From the NCBI RefSeq assembly GCF_013697085.1, contig NZ_JACEFT010000002.1:186001-250000 (forward strand): a stretch of 64,000 nucleotides of DNA. Reading direction: 5' to 3'. The DNA is from Billgrantia kenyensis. Its GTDB lineage: Bacteria; Pseudomonadota; Gammaproteobacteria; Pseudomonadales; Halomonadaceae. The notes beneath the pieces are model-generated. The model was not told the DNA's origin. It saw only the letters and a program-made list of their open reading frames with translations, and ran no database searches. The translations under genes were made by a program, and so were the position numbers. Every line of letters starts with the position of its first letter. Position 1 is the stretch's first letter. Positions 45,209 to 59,800 of the stretch are shown piece by piece.

Positions 45209-46191
45209 CGCCGCTGGCCCTGATCGAGGGGGCCCGGCGCTACGATTTCTACCAGCTCGTCGAGCTGCTGCATCGTCACCATGAGGACGATCTCGAGCGT
45301 GTGGCCGACGTGCATCCCGGCCGCGAGCGGGTGCGCTTCAGCGCCTCGGCGTCGCTGGGTTTCCCCGGCAGCGACGTGGTGGCGCTGGAACCGCGTCCGA
45401 GCGGCGAATACGCGCTGGAAGTCAGCTTTTTCGGCCTGCAGGGAGCCCAGTCGCCACTGCCCGGCTACTACCTGGAGTCGCTGGCCCACGAGGCGGCCCA
45501 TCACGAAGGTGTCGCCCGCGACTTCCTCGACTTCTTCAACCACCGCCTGCTGACCCTGGTACACCGCAGCTGGCGCAAGTACCGCCACTACGTGCGCTAC
45601 CAGGATGGCGCCAGCGACGGCTTCTCCGCCGCGGTGTTCGCCCTGGTGGGGCTGGCCGACGAGGAGCTGCGCGGCGAGACGCCGATCAACTGGGGCAAGA
45701 TGCTGGCCTATGCCGGCCTGCTGGCGGGGCGCTCGCGCTCGCCCGAAGTGGTCGAGAGCGTGGTCGGTCACTGCTTCGATCTCGACGAGGTGAGCGTCGA
45801 GCAGTGGGTGCACCGCTGGGTCGAGATCCCCGAGGACCAGCGCAGCCGCACCGGCCTTGGCGCCATGACCCTGGGCGAGGACATGGTGGCCGGCGAGCGG
45901 GTCGCCGACGTGGGCGGCAAGTTCGCCCTGTGCCTGCAGGGGCTCAGCCTGGCCCGCTTCCGCGACTTCCTGCCCGATGGCCGCGAGCATGCACCGCTCA
46001 AGACCCTGGTCAGCTTCGTGCTGCGCGAGCCGCTGGCCTACGACCTCGAACTCGAACTGCTGGAGAGCGCGGTGCAGCCCATGCGTCTTGGCGACCATGG
46101 CTGCTGTCAGCTCGGCTGGACCACTTTCGTCAATCCCGAATCTGGAGCCGCCTCGGGGCGGCGCCGGGTACGCATTCAGATGACAGGGTAA
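45172..46191 (+). CDS. tssG: TssG, T6SS baseplate subunit
   Basis: 339 residues. RRYDFYQLVELLHRHH at the start, FGLQGAQSPLPGYYLESLAH, and FLDFFNHRLLTLVHRSWRKY are family landmarks. It starts inside tssF and ends 4 nt before the FHA gene. Confidence 0.95.
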   Translation: MDLTVGPTTPDLAPLALIEGARRYDFYQLVELLHRHHEDDLERVADVHPGRERVRFSASASLGFPGSDVVALEPRPSGEYALEVSFFGLQGAQSPLPGYYLESLAHEAAHHEGVARDFLDFFNHRLLTLVHRSWRKYRHYVRYQDGASDGFSAAVFALVGLADEELRGETPINWGKMLAYAGLLAGRSRSPEVVESVVGHCFDLDEVSVEQWVHRWVEIPEDQRSRTGLGAMTLGEDMVAGERVADVGGKFALCLQGLSLARFRDFLPDGREHAPLKTLVSFVLREPLAYDLELELLESAVQPMRLGDHGCCQLGWTTFVNPESGAASGRRRVRIQMTG

Positions 46192-46195
46192 CGCG

Positions 46196-47581
46196 ATGAC
46201 GTATCTTTCCCGCCCCCAGGTCGCCGCCAGCGCCGTCACCTTGGTGGTGCTCAACAGCGAACGGCTGGAGGGGCGCTCCACCAGCAGCCATGTATTTCCG
46301 GCCTCGGGGGGAACCCTGGGCAGCGCCGCGAGCGACGACTGGCTGCTGCAGGACCATGCCGGGCGAATCCGCCCCGCCCATGCCGAGATCCGCCGGGCCG
46401 ACGGCCAGTTCTGCCTGATCGACCGCAGCGGCCACACCTTCATCAACCAGGCCACGCTGCCGCTGGGCCGCGAGCGTCGGGTCGCCCTGCGCGATGGCGA
46501 CGAGCTGGGGATCGGCGAGTACCGGGTGCGCGTGCATCTGGGTGACCGTCAGGCCGGCCTGCCCGGTGCCCAGCCGCTTGCCGCCCTGGTCGACGACGAG
46601 CAGGAGGTTCTGGCGGAGCAGGGCGTGGTGCCGTACCGGGCCGCGCACTCGACCGCCTTTCCGCCGCCGCGCCGCGACGACCCGTTGGAGGCCCTGGGCG
46701 AGGCCACGCCGGGTGCCAGCCAGCGCGATCCGCTCACGGCCCTGGCCCACGAGCATGATGCGGCGCAAGGCGATGACGATGCGCTGCTCGGCGTCCTGGC
46801 CGAGCAGCGGCATGGCGACACGGGGCAGCACGGCTCTCTGGAGTGGCGCGCAGCGGCGCCGACCAATCGACGATACGAGGAAGATACCAAGATGAACCGG
46901 GAAATGGACGAAGGCCTGCTGGACGATCTGGAACGCTCGGTGGGTGAGCAGCTCGAGGAGCGCTGGCAGGACAGCGTGCCGGCCGGCGCCGGCTCTACCG
47001 GCAGCGATCCGCTGCTGCGCGCACTCGGCGCCGAGCTGCGCTTTGCCGACAGCGAAGAGCAGCTCAACTTCATGGCCGAGGCCGGCCAGACCCTGCGCGC
47101 CGCCATCGAAGGCCTGCAGGCGCTGCACCGCGCTCAGGACGACAGCCGCTATCCGCTGCGCGACCGCCGCCTGCAGCCGATCGAGGACAACCCGCTGCGC
47201 CTGGGCCAGCCCTACCGCGACACCGTGGAGACGCTGTTTTCCGCCCGTCGCAGCCCGGTGCACCTCTCGGCGCCAGCGGCGGTCACCGAGTGCCTGACCC
47301 ATCAGGGGCAGCACCAGGCGGCGGTGGAGGAGGCCATCGGCGAGGCGCTGCAGGCGATCCTCGATGCCTTCGCCCCCGACGCCCTGCTCAAGCGCTTCCA
47401 TGCCTATCGCGGTGCCGGCAACCGTCTCGACGACGAGGGCAGCTGGGCCTGGGAGATGTATCGCCATTACTACCAGGAGCTCAACTCCGGTCGTCAGCAG
47501 GGCTTCGCCAAGCTGTTCTGGGAGGTGTTCGAGCAGGCCTACGACCAATCGGTGCGACGTCAGCAGCGCGAAGCCAAGTGA
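46196..47581 (+). CDS. tagH: TagH, T6SS FHA-domain protein
   Basis: 461 residues. The N-terminal FHA domain (about 20-115) contains DDWLLQDHAGRIRPAHAEIR and FINQATLPLGRERRVALRDG, so a phosphothreonine-binding fold is likely. A low-complexity linker follows. The C-terminal part, FDAFAPDALLKRFHAYRGAG and WEMYRHYYQELNSGRQQGFA, is the T6SS-FHA domain. No PppA/PpkA kinase pair is seen, so its phospho-partner is unknown. Same position as the fha gene of the V. cholerae cluster. Confidence 0.92.
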   Translation: MTYLSRPQVAASAVTLVVLNSERLEGRSTSSHVFPASGGTLGSAASDDWLLQDHAGRIRPAHAEIRRADGQFCLIDRSGHTFINQATLPLGRERRVALRDGDELGIGEYRVRVHLGDRQAGLPGAQPLAALVDDEQEVLAEQGVVPYRAAHSTAFPPPRRDDPLEALGEATPGASQRDPLTALAHEHDAAQGDDDALLGVLAEQRHGDTGQHGSLEWRAAAPTNRRYEEDTKMNREMDEGLLDDLERSVGEQLEERWQDSVPAGAGSTGSDPLLRALGAELRFADSEEQLNFMAEAGQTLRAAIEGLQALHRAQDDSRYPLRDRRLQPIEDNPLRLGQPYRDTVETLFSARRSPVHLSAPAAVTECLTHQGQHQAAVEEAIGEALQAILDAFAPDALLKRFHAYRGAGNRLDDEGSWAWEMYRHYYQELNSGRQQGFAKLFWEVFEQAYDQSVRRQQREAK

Positions 47582-47607
47582 ACACAACAAGACGGGACGC
47601 AGGAAAC

Positions 47608-48162
47608 ATGAGTACAAGACTTTTGCGCGCAAGCAAGGCCTCGGGGCGCTCCTTGGCGTGGCTGGCGGTGCTGCTGCTGGCGCTGGTTCTCAGCGGCTGT
47701 ACCACCATCGGCAAGACCTGGCAGGTGATCCGCGATCCCTCGATCCCGGTGGGCCACCCTGAAGACCGTCCGACCCGGGTCGATCTGGCCATGCTCGCCG
47801 AGCCCGACGTCAATCCCAACTTCGAGGGCGAGGGTACGCCGCTGCGCTTCCAGATCCTGCAGCTCAAGGACGACTCCATGCTGATGGCAGCCGACCACCA
47901 GCAGCTGCTCAACGATCTGGAAGGCGCCCTGGGCACCAACTATCTGTCGCATGACGACTTCACCCTGCTGCCGGGGCAGTGGAAGTTCTACGAGCCGTTC
48001 GACATCGACGAAGAGACCCGCTACATCGGGCTGATCGCCTTCTACAACAACCCCGACCAGACCGAATGGAAGAAGGTGGTGCGGGTCGCCTCGCGCAGTG
48101 AGGACTACCACCTGCTGGTGCACCTGCGCGCCGACGAGGCCGAGCTGAGGAAGGAAGACTGA
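47608..48162 (+). CDS. tssJ: TssJ, T6SS outer-membrane lipoprotein
   Basis: 184 residues. A signal peptide ends in the lipobox LVLSGC with Cys31. The mature domain TPLRFQILQLKDDSMLMAAD and LLPGQWKFYEPFDIDEETRY is TssJ-like. It anchors TssM to the outer membrane. Its stop overlaps the tssK start by one base (TGATG). I chose the ATG at 47608 with AGGAAAC just upstream. Confidence 0.94.
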   Translation: MSTRLLRASKASGRSLAWLAVLLLALVLSGCTTIGKTWQVIRDPSIPVGHPEDRPTRVDLAMLAEPDVNPNFEGEGTPLRFQILQLKDDSMLMAADHQQLLNDLEGALGTNYLSHDDFTLLPGQWKFYEPFDIDEETRYIGLIAFYNNPDQTEWKKVVRVASRSEDYHLLVHLRADEAELRKED

Positions 48163-49496
48163 TGGCCAGCCGCAACCGAGTGGTATGGAGCGAAGGGCTG
48201 TTCATCAAGCCGCAGCACTTCCAGCAGCAGCAGCGCAGCCTCGAGGGCCTGCTCGAGACGCGCCTGCGCGGCATCAGCCACGCTCTGTACGGCTTCCAGA
48301 CCCTGGAGCTCAACGCCGAGTACCTGAGCTTCGGGCGCATCGCCATCGGCCGTGCCAGCGGCGTGATGCCCGACGGTACGGCCTTCCTGCTGCCCGAAGA
48401 CGATATCGAGCCGCAGCCGCTGGAGATCGACGACGCCGGTATCGCCAACCAGCTCGTCTACCTCTGCCTGCCGCTGGCCACCGATGCGGTGGGTGAGGTG
48501 CGCTGGCCCGACGACGACCTGCCGACCCGCTATCGCCTGGCCCAGCGCAGCGTACGCGACCTGCACTCCCGCGATGGCGATACCGCCATTCTCGATGTCG
48601 CCCGGGTCGCGCCCAGGCTGCTGCTTGAGCGCGACGACCGCAGCGCCTACACCTGCCTGGCGGTGGCACGCATCCACGAGCGGCGCCCCGACGGCAGCCT
48701 GGTGCTCGACGAGCAGTTCATCCCCACGCTGCTCAACGTGCAGGCGGCGCCGGTGCTGCAGCGCTTCGTCGGCGAGATGGCCGGACTGATGCGCGAACGC
48801 GCGCGCAATATCGCCCATCGCCTCGCCTCGCCGCACCAGGCCGGCGTGGCCGACGTCTCCGACTTCATGCTGCTGCAGTTGCTCAACCGCGCCCAGCCGC
48901 GCTTCCAGCACCTGGCGCGCCTGGGTCACCTGCATCCGGAGCGGCTGTTCGCCACCATGCTGGAAACCGCCAGCGAGCTCACGACCTTCACCGACGAGTC
49001 GCGGCTGCCGCCGGAGTATCCGGCCTATGACCACGACCACCCCGAGCGGGCCTTCCGCATGCTGATGCAGAGCCTGCGTCAGGCGCTCTCCACCGTGCTC
49101 GAGCCGCGCGCACTGGCGATCCAGCTGCAGTCGCGCCGCTACGGCCTGCTGGTGGCACCGCTGGCCGATCCGGCCCTGCTCGAAAGCGCCGATTTCATCC
49201 TCGCGGTGCGTGCCGACATGCCCCACGAGCGGCTGCGCAAGCTGTTCCTGCAGCAGACCAAGGTGGCCAGCGTGGAGCGCATCCGCGACCTCATCAGCCT
49301 GCAGCTGCCCGGCGTGCCGCTGGAGCCGCTGCCGGTGGCCCCGCGCGAACTGCCCTACCACGCCGGCTACAGCTACTTCCGCCTCGACCGGCAGAGCCAG
49401 GCCTGGAGCATGCTCGACGGTGCCAGCGGTTTCGCCTTCCACGTGGCGGGCGAATTCCCCGGGCTCGAAATGCAGTTCTGGGCGATCAGGAGCTAA
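48162..49496 (+). CDS. tssK: TssK, T6SS baseplate-membrane complex connector
   Basis: 444 residues. The family N-terminus RVVWSEGLFIKPQHFQQQQR is unmistakable; later LMLLQLLNR-like helices and RPFEEQ-type segments give the trimeric phage-RBP-like fold. It connects the TssFG wedges to TssLM. It is coupled to tssJ by a TGATG overlap. Confidence 0.97.
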   Translation: MASRNRVVWSEGLFIKPQHFQQQQRSLEGLLETRLRGISHALYGFQTLELNAEYLSFGRIAIGRASGVMPDGTAFLLPEDDIEPQPLEIDDAGIANQLVYLCLPLATDAVGEVRWPDDDLPTRYRLAQRSVRDLHSRDGDTAILDVARVAPRLLLERDDRSAYTCLAVARIHERRPDGSLVLDEQFIPTLLNVQAAPVLQRFVGEMAGLMRERARNIAHRLASPHQAGVADVSDFMLLQLLNRAQPRFQHLARLGHLHPERLFATMLETASELTTFTDESRLPPEYPAYDHDHPERAFRMLMQSLRQALSTVLEPRALAIQLQSRRYGLLVAPLADPALLESADFILAVRADMPHERLRKLFLQQTKVASVERIRDLISLQLPGVPLEPLPVAPRELPYHAGYSYFRLDRQSQAWSMLDGASGFAFHVAGEFPGLEMQFWAIRS

Positions 49497-49499
49497 GCC

Positions 49500-50345
49500 A
49501 TGCAAGAACTTGCCACCACGCGATACGAACCCGAGGCTGGCGCCGTGGCGCGCTATGCCCCCACCCGCCACGAGGACCGCATCGACGAGAGCGGGCTGGA
49601 GCGGCTGATCCACAGCCATGCCGAACAGCTCGACGCCGACGAGGAGTACTGGTTCCGCCTGCGCGGCTACAACCTCAACCCCCTGGCCGACGCCGCCAGT
49701 TCGCTGCTGGGCATGGTGCTGCGGGTGCGCCAGCTCGACGGCATTGGCGATCTCGACCGGCTCTACCGCCAGGTGGTCGACGAGATCGCCGCCATCGAGG
49801 TGGAGCTCACCGAGCAGGGCTACGACCGGCCTACGCTGCTGGCCTTCCGCTATGTGCTCTGCTCGTTCATCGACGAGGCGGTAATGGCCACGCCCTGGGG
49901 TCACCAGAGCAGCTGGGCCGAGCACTCGCTGCTGACGCGTTTCCACAACGAGACCTGGGGCGGCGAGAAGGTCTTCTCGATCCTCGCCCGGCTGCAGCAG
50001 GAGCCGCAGCGCTACCGCGACATGCTGGAGTTCATCTACCTCTGCCTGTGTCTCGGCTTCGAGGGGCGCTACAAGGTCATGGACCACGGCCGCGAGGAGT
50101 ACGAGCACATCGTACGCACCCTCGGCGACCAGTTGGCGTCGCTCAGCGACACCCCTGAGGACAGCCTGACCCGGCCGCTCGACAACGTCATGCCGGGGCG
50201 GCGCCACCGCGGTCGCGGCATCCCGGTGTGGGGCGTGTTCGCGCTGTTCGCCGTCGCCATGGTCGGTGCCTACCTGGGCTTCGCCTGGACGCTCGATCAG
50301 CAAGCGGCCCAGGTCGGTACCCTTCTCGATCAGATTTACCGTTAG
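49500..50345 (+). CDS. tssL: TssL (DotU), T6SS inner-membrane protein
   Basis: 281 residues. The DotU cytoplasmic domain is NPLADAASSLLGMVLRVRQL, FRYVLCSFIDEAVMATPWG and RFHNETWGGEKVFSILARLQ. One C-terminal helix GIPVWGVFALFAVAMVGAYL anchors it. There is no OmpA-like peptidoglycan-binding extension, so anchoring to the wall must come from another protein. It starts 3 nt after tssK. Confidence 0.95.
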   Translation: MQELATTRYEPEAGAVARYAPTRHEDRIDESGLERLIHSHAEQLDADEEYWFRLRGYNLNPLADAASSLLGMVLRVRQLDGIGDLDRLYRQVVDEIAAIEVELTEQGYDRPTLLAFRYVLCSFIDEAVMATPWGHQSSWAEHSLLTRFHNETWGGEKVFSILARLQQEPQRYRDMLEFIYLCLCLGFEGRYKVMDHGREEYEHIVRTLGDQLASLSDTPEDSLTRPLDNVMPGRRHRGRGIPVWGVFALFAVAMVGAYLGFAWTLDQQAAQVGTLLDQIYR

Positions 50346-50353
50346 GAGATCCC

Positions 50354-53143
<2,790 letters not shown>

Positions 53144-53146
53144 GCG

Positions 53147-54759
<1,613 letters not shown>

Positions 54760-54763
<4 letters not shown>

Positions 54764-55413
54764 GTTCGACCTCTGTTTTCCGCTGCGCGCCATGGTTGGC
54801 GCTGGCCGTGAGCCTGATCGTTGCCGCCGACGCCTGGGGCGATACCGCCGAAACCGTGGTGGCCCAGGCCCGCGAGTGCGCGGCCGAGTCCTCGCGCCTG
54901 GAGCGGCTGGGCTGTTACGACGCTCTGTTCCTGACCCGCGACGAGGCGGCGGTGAGCGAAGACCTGCGCCCCGCCCTGTGGCATGCGATCAACGCCCAGG
55001 AAGCCGAGCGCGAAGGCGACGACATGGGTCTGCTGGTACGCGAGGAGGGCGAGGACGTGCGCATCAGCGCGCCGGCGCTGGGCAGCGTGCCGCCGCGGCC
55101 GCAGCTGGTCATCGCCTGCGAGAAGTCCATCACCCGCTTCCAGCTCCACCTGCCTCAGGCGCTGGAGGCCCCCCGGGTGCAGGTGCGCCTGCAGGCCGGC
55201 GGACGCGAGCTGGAGCAGGTATGGCAGGCCCGCGACGGCGGCTACGTGGTCAGTGGCGGCCGGGGGCTGCCGGCCATCGCCACGCTGCAGCAGCTGCTCG
55301 ACGCCGACGAACTGGCACTGGGCAGCGACCAGGCCACTCTCGACGGCCTGCGCTTCGAGACCGCCGGGCTGCGCCAGGCAATTCAGCCGCTGCGCGACGC
55401 CTGTCGCTGGTGA
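54760..55413 (+). CDS. VasI/TagO-like T6SS accessory protein
   Basis: 217 residues with a signal peptide MSSTSVFRCAPWLALAVSLI ending near DAWG. The mature start includes ARECAAESSRLERLGCYDAL, the two-Cys pattern of the VC_A0118 family, and ends with GLRQAIQPLRDACRW. Periplasmic, exact role unknown. It starts within the activator stop codon (ATGA). Confidence 0.87.
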
Positions 55414-55421
55414 GGTTAGAG

Positions 55422-56867
55422 ATGCGAATCGTCAACGAGACACAGCTGGAAGGCCTGCTGGCTGCACTCCCCCCGGAGGGCGTGGGCAGGCCCGTGGTCG
55501 ACAGCGCCGACTATGCCTGGCTCGACGAGGAGATGATGAAGATCGGCTCGTTGCAGCACGGCGGAGTCGATTGGGAGGGGGCCGAGACCCGCGCCGTGCG
55601 CCTGCTGAGCGAAACCGGCAAGGACCTCAAGGTGCTGGGCCACCTGCTGCACTGCCTGCAGCGCGGCGGCGACGGCGTACGCTTCGCCCTCTCGCTGCGG
55701 CTGTTCGCCGGCAGTCTCGAAGGCTGGTGGAACCAGGCCTACCCCTACGCCGGCGTGCAGGGCGAACGGCTGCGGCCACGGCTGTTCCTCCAGTTCGCTC
55801 AGCGCGCGCTGACGCTGGCGGAAACCCTCGACTTCGACAACGCCGCCGACGAGCACCAGGCCTGCGAGGGCGCCCTGGAGGCGCTGCTGGCGGCGGCCCG
55901 GGGCCTCGAACTGCCCGACGAGCCGCTGGTGGACCTGCAGCGCCTGCTGCGTCAGGCCCGCCCCAGCCAGGCCGCGGCGTCCACCGCCGCGCCGTCGCGG
56001 GAAGAGGCTTCGCCAAGTACCGCGCCGAGCGGTGCCTCTGCGCCCACGGCCAAGTTGCCCGAGATGCGCCTGGAAGCGGGCAACGAGCGCGGCAATCGGC
56101 AGGCGCTGCTAAAGATGGCCGATTTCCTCAACGAGCAGAGCCCGAGCGACCCGCTCGGCTATCGGTTGCGGCGTCACGCCATCTGGCATGCCATCCAGGC
56201 GCTGCCGGCCACCCGCGACGGCGTCCGCTCCGAGCTGGCGCCACCCGCCGCCGACCGGGTGGCGGAGTATCGCGAGGCGCTCTCTCGCGGCGCCGACACC
56301 GAGCTGTGGAAGCGCATCGAGAACAGCCTGGCGGTGAGCCCCTACTGGCTGGAGGGGCACCGTCTCAGCGCGAGTGCCGCCGAACGGCTCGGCCATCCGC
56401 GCTGCGCCGCGGCCATTCGCGACGAGGCGGGTCGCTTCGTCGAGCGACTGCCCGGCATCGAAGCGCTGACCTTCAACGACGGCAGCGCCTTCGTCGACGC
56501 GGAGACACGCCAGTGGCTGGAGGCCGCCGCGGGCGGTAGCGGCGGGGGCGGACAGCAAGGCGGTGGCGATCCGTGGCAGGAGGGGCTCGCCGAGGCGCGC
56601 GAAAAGCTCGATGCCGAGGGCCTCGAAGCGGCACTGACGGGGCTCGACCGCGGCCTGGCCGAGGCCCGCTCGCCGCGGGAGGTCGCCTACTGGCGTCTGG
56701 CCAGCGCCGATCTGCTGCGCGATGCCGGGCTGGCGGCGCTGGCCGCCCAGCACTATCGCGCGGTGCAGCAGTCGCTGGTCGGCATTGGCCTGGAGCAATG
56801 GGAGCCGGCGCTGATCGAGCGACTCGAGATTCTTTCCAACAACATTATCGACAGGGACGAGGGCTAA
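55422..56867 (+). CDS. tssA: TssA, T6SS assembly cap protein (VasJ type)
   Basis: 481 residues. The ImpA-type N-terminal domain includes YAWLDEEMMKIGSLQHGGVD and LRLFAGSLEGWWNQAYPYAG. A Ser/Ala-rich linker (about 180-205) leads to the VasJ-like part with GYRLRRHAIWHAIQALP and SPYWLEGHRLSASAAERLGH. A Gly-rich stretch GGSGGGGQQGGGDPWQEG lies before the C-terminal helices. It coordinates tail assembly. GAGG lies 6 nt before the ATG at 55422. Confidence 0.93.
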   Translation: MRIVNETQLEGLLAALPPEGVGRPVVDSADYAWLDEEMMKIGSLQHGGVDWEGAETRAVRLLSETGKDLKVLGHLLHCLQRGGDGVRFALSLRLFAGSLEGWWNQAYPYAGVQGERLRPRLFLQFAQRALTLAETLDFDNAADEHQACEGALEALLAAARGLELPDEPLVDLQRLLRQARPSQAAASTAAPSREEASPSTAPSGASAPTAKLPEMRLEAGNERGNRQALLKMADFLNEQSPSDPLGYRLRRHAIWHAIQALPATRDGVRSELAPPAADRVAEYREALSRGADTELWKRIENSLAVSPYWLEGHRLSASAAERLGHPRCAAAIRDEAGRFVERLPGIEALTFNDGSAFVDAETRQWLEAAAGGSGGGGQQGGGDPWQEGLAEAREKLDAEGLEAALTGLDRGLAEARSPREVAYWRLASADLLRDAGLAALAAQHYRAVQQSLVGIGLEQWEPALIERLEILSNNIIDRDEG

Positions 56868-56872
56868 GGCTC

Positions 56873-59800
56873 ATGTGGAAAAGTGTGAAGTCCGGTCTGA
56901 GTCGCTGGGTACCCGGCGTCTCCAGGGCTGAAAGCAACCTCAACCGGGCCAAGATGCACGGTAACAAGGCCCAGGGTATTGGCAAGCAGGCGAGCAAACT
57001 CACCGCCGTGCTCTGGTGGCTGCTGCTGGCCGCGCTGGTCGCCGCCATCTGGTGGCTGGGGCCGATGTGGCAGGTACGCGACAGCTACCCGCTGGCGCCC
57101 TGGCTCAACCGCCTGCTGGCCACCCTGGCGCTGGCCACCCTGGTGGCGGTGGTGTGGGGCATCCGCCTCGCTCGCCGGCTCCGCGAGGTGAGCGACGAGC
57201 GCCGCCACAACGAGCAGTTGCAGCTCGACCCGGTGCTGGCTCAGGTAGAGCAGCAGGAAGCGACGCTGAACGCCACCCTGCACGAGCTGCTCGACAACCT
57301 TGGCGCCGGTCCCGGAGCGCGCTACAAGCTGCCCTGGTACCTGGTGATGGGCGTGGAGAACGCCGGCAAGACCAGCCTGATCAACCGCTCCGGCCAGAAC
57401 TTCGCGCTGACCCACGTGATGAAGGCTTCCGGTCAGGGCAAGAAGGGCAACCAGTACGGCTTCGACTGGTGGATCGGCGACAAGGCGGTGCTGATCGACC
57501 CCGACGGTGAACTGCTGACCCAGGGCGCGCTGGAAGGGGGCGAACCCCAGGAGATGCAGAGCCGGCTGTGGGATCACTTCGTCGGCTGGCTGGAATACAA
57601 CCGCCCCCAGCGCCCGCTGGACGGCGTGGTGCTGGTGCTCGACCTGGCGCGGCTGAGCGATGCCCGGGTGGCGGTGCGCAAGGCCTACGCCTCGCTGCTG
57701 CGTGCGCGCATGCGCGAGCTGATGGAGCGCCACGGCGCGCGCCTGCCGGTCTACGTCACCTTCAGCAAGATGGACTTGCTGCACGGCTTCGACGACTTCT
57801 TCCGTCACTACTCGCGCGCCGCACGCCGGGCGCCGCTGGGCTTCACCTTCAGCGCCGAGAGCGTCGAGCGTATCGACCAGTGGGCCGACGAGTTCGCCAA
57901 TTCCTACGATGCCATGCTCGAGCGCCTCAACCGCAGCCTGCCCACGCTGCTGGCCGAGTGCCGCGACCGCGAGGAGCGTGAATCGGTGTTCCGCTTCGTG
58001 CGCCAGCTCGCCGGCCTGCGCGACGTGCTGCTCGGCTTCCTGCGCGAGGCGCTCTCCAGCGACCGCTACTCCACCGCCGCCATGGTGCGTGGCACCTACT
58101 TCACCTCGGTGTACCAGCAGGGCGTGCCGGAAGATCCCTTCGTCGACGCCGCCGCGCGCCGCTACGGCATGGCCGATACCACTCAGCCGGCCCACCGCGC
58201 CGCGCGCAGCGCGCTCTACTTCACCGAGGAGCTGTTCGAGAAGGTGATCTACCCCGAGGCTGGGCTGGCCGGCGACAACGCCCGTGCCGCCCGGAGGCGG
58301 CGTCGCCTGCGTCGTACCAGTGCCTTTGCCTGCCTGGTGGGCGGTCTGGCGCTGGTGGGCGGCTGGAGCCACTTCTACCAGAAGAACACCCAGGCGCTGG
58401 CGGCGGTGGAGGAGAAGGCCGAGGCCTTCCTCGCCGCCCAGCCCGACGAGCTGCGCAGCGACGACCCCACCGGCTATGCGCTGCTGGAGCCCCTCGACCG
58501 GCTGCGCGCCGCCACCCTGGAGTTCGGCGACTATCGTGAGCACCTGCCGTGGCTGGCCGACATGGGCCTCTACCAGGGTCACGCCGTGGGCCGCCAGGTG
58601 GAGAGCGCCTATCTGGCGATGCTCGGCTACCACTTCCTGCCCTCGCTGATGGTCGGCATCATGGACGACATGAACCGCGCCGAGGCGGGCAGCAACGAGA
58701 AGCTGGCCCTGCTGCGCGTGCTGCGCATGATGTCCGACGCCAGCGGGCGTCAGCCCGAGCGGGTCGAAGCCTACATGGCACGGCGCTGGCAGCGCGCCTT
58801 CCCGCAGCGCGGCAGCGTGCAGGAGCGCCTGCTCGACCACCTCGCCTACGCCATGGCGCACACCGACCTCGAAGGCCAGATCGCTTCCGGCGACCGCCAC
58901 GCCGAGCAGGCCATGGCGGCACTGCGCGGCAGTCTACAGGCCGCTCAGGAAGAGCTCTCGCGTCAGCCCATGGACGAGCGGGTCTACGCCACCCTCAAGG
59001 CGGAGAGCTCCACCCGCAGCGGCGCGGTGCTCGAACTCCCGCAGGGCGTGGGTCCGTCGTTCAACGCCGTGTTCATGGCCCGCGACGACGAGCTGGAGCG
59101 CCTGCAGGTACCCAGCCTGGTGACCCGCGACGGCTTCGAGGGCTACTTCCTCAAGGAGATCGAACAGGCCACCGAGCTGGCGATGATCGACCTCTGGGTG
59201 CTGGGCCAGCGTGACGACATCGCCTTCAGCGCCGCCGACGAGCGCCAACTGCGCGACGCCCTGCACGAGCGCTACGTCAGCGACTACCACGTGACCTGGC
59301 GTCAGGTGCTCGACGACCTCTACCTGGTACCGCTGCCCGACATCGACCAGGCCGTGTTCGTGGCCGACACCCTGCTCGGCGCCAGCCGGCCGCTGGATCG
59401 CCTGCTCGGCGAAGTGGCGCGCCACACCCGGCTCTACCCCGAGCTGCCGGTAGACGACGAGGCCGCCCGCCAGGCGCTGGAGCGCTCGCCGCGCTACCGC
59501 CTGGCCGGCGAGATCGAGCGCAACTTCCGCGACCTCAACGGGCTGCTCGACGCCCGTGGCGACAACCCGGCCGACATTGCCGAGATCAAGGTGGCCATCG
59601 GTGAGCTGCGCGACTACCTGCGCCAGGTACAGGGCGCCAGCGACCCGGGCCGGGCGGCTTTCCTCAGCGCCCGTGACCGCCTGGCGCTGCGCGGCGGCGA
59701 CCCCATCCACAACCTCAAGCGCATTGCCGAGAACACCCCGGCCCCGGTGGATCGCATGCTCGAGAGCCTGGCCGACCAGAGCTGGCAGCTGATGATGGCC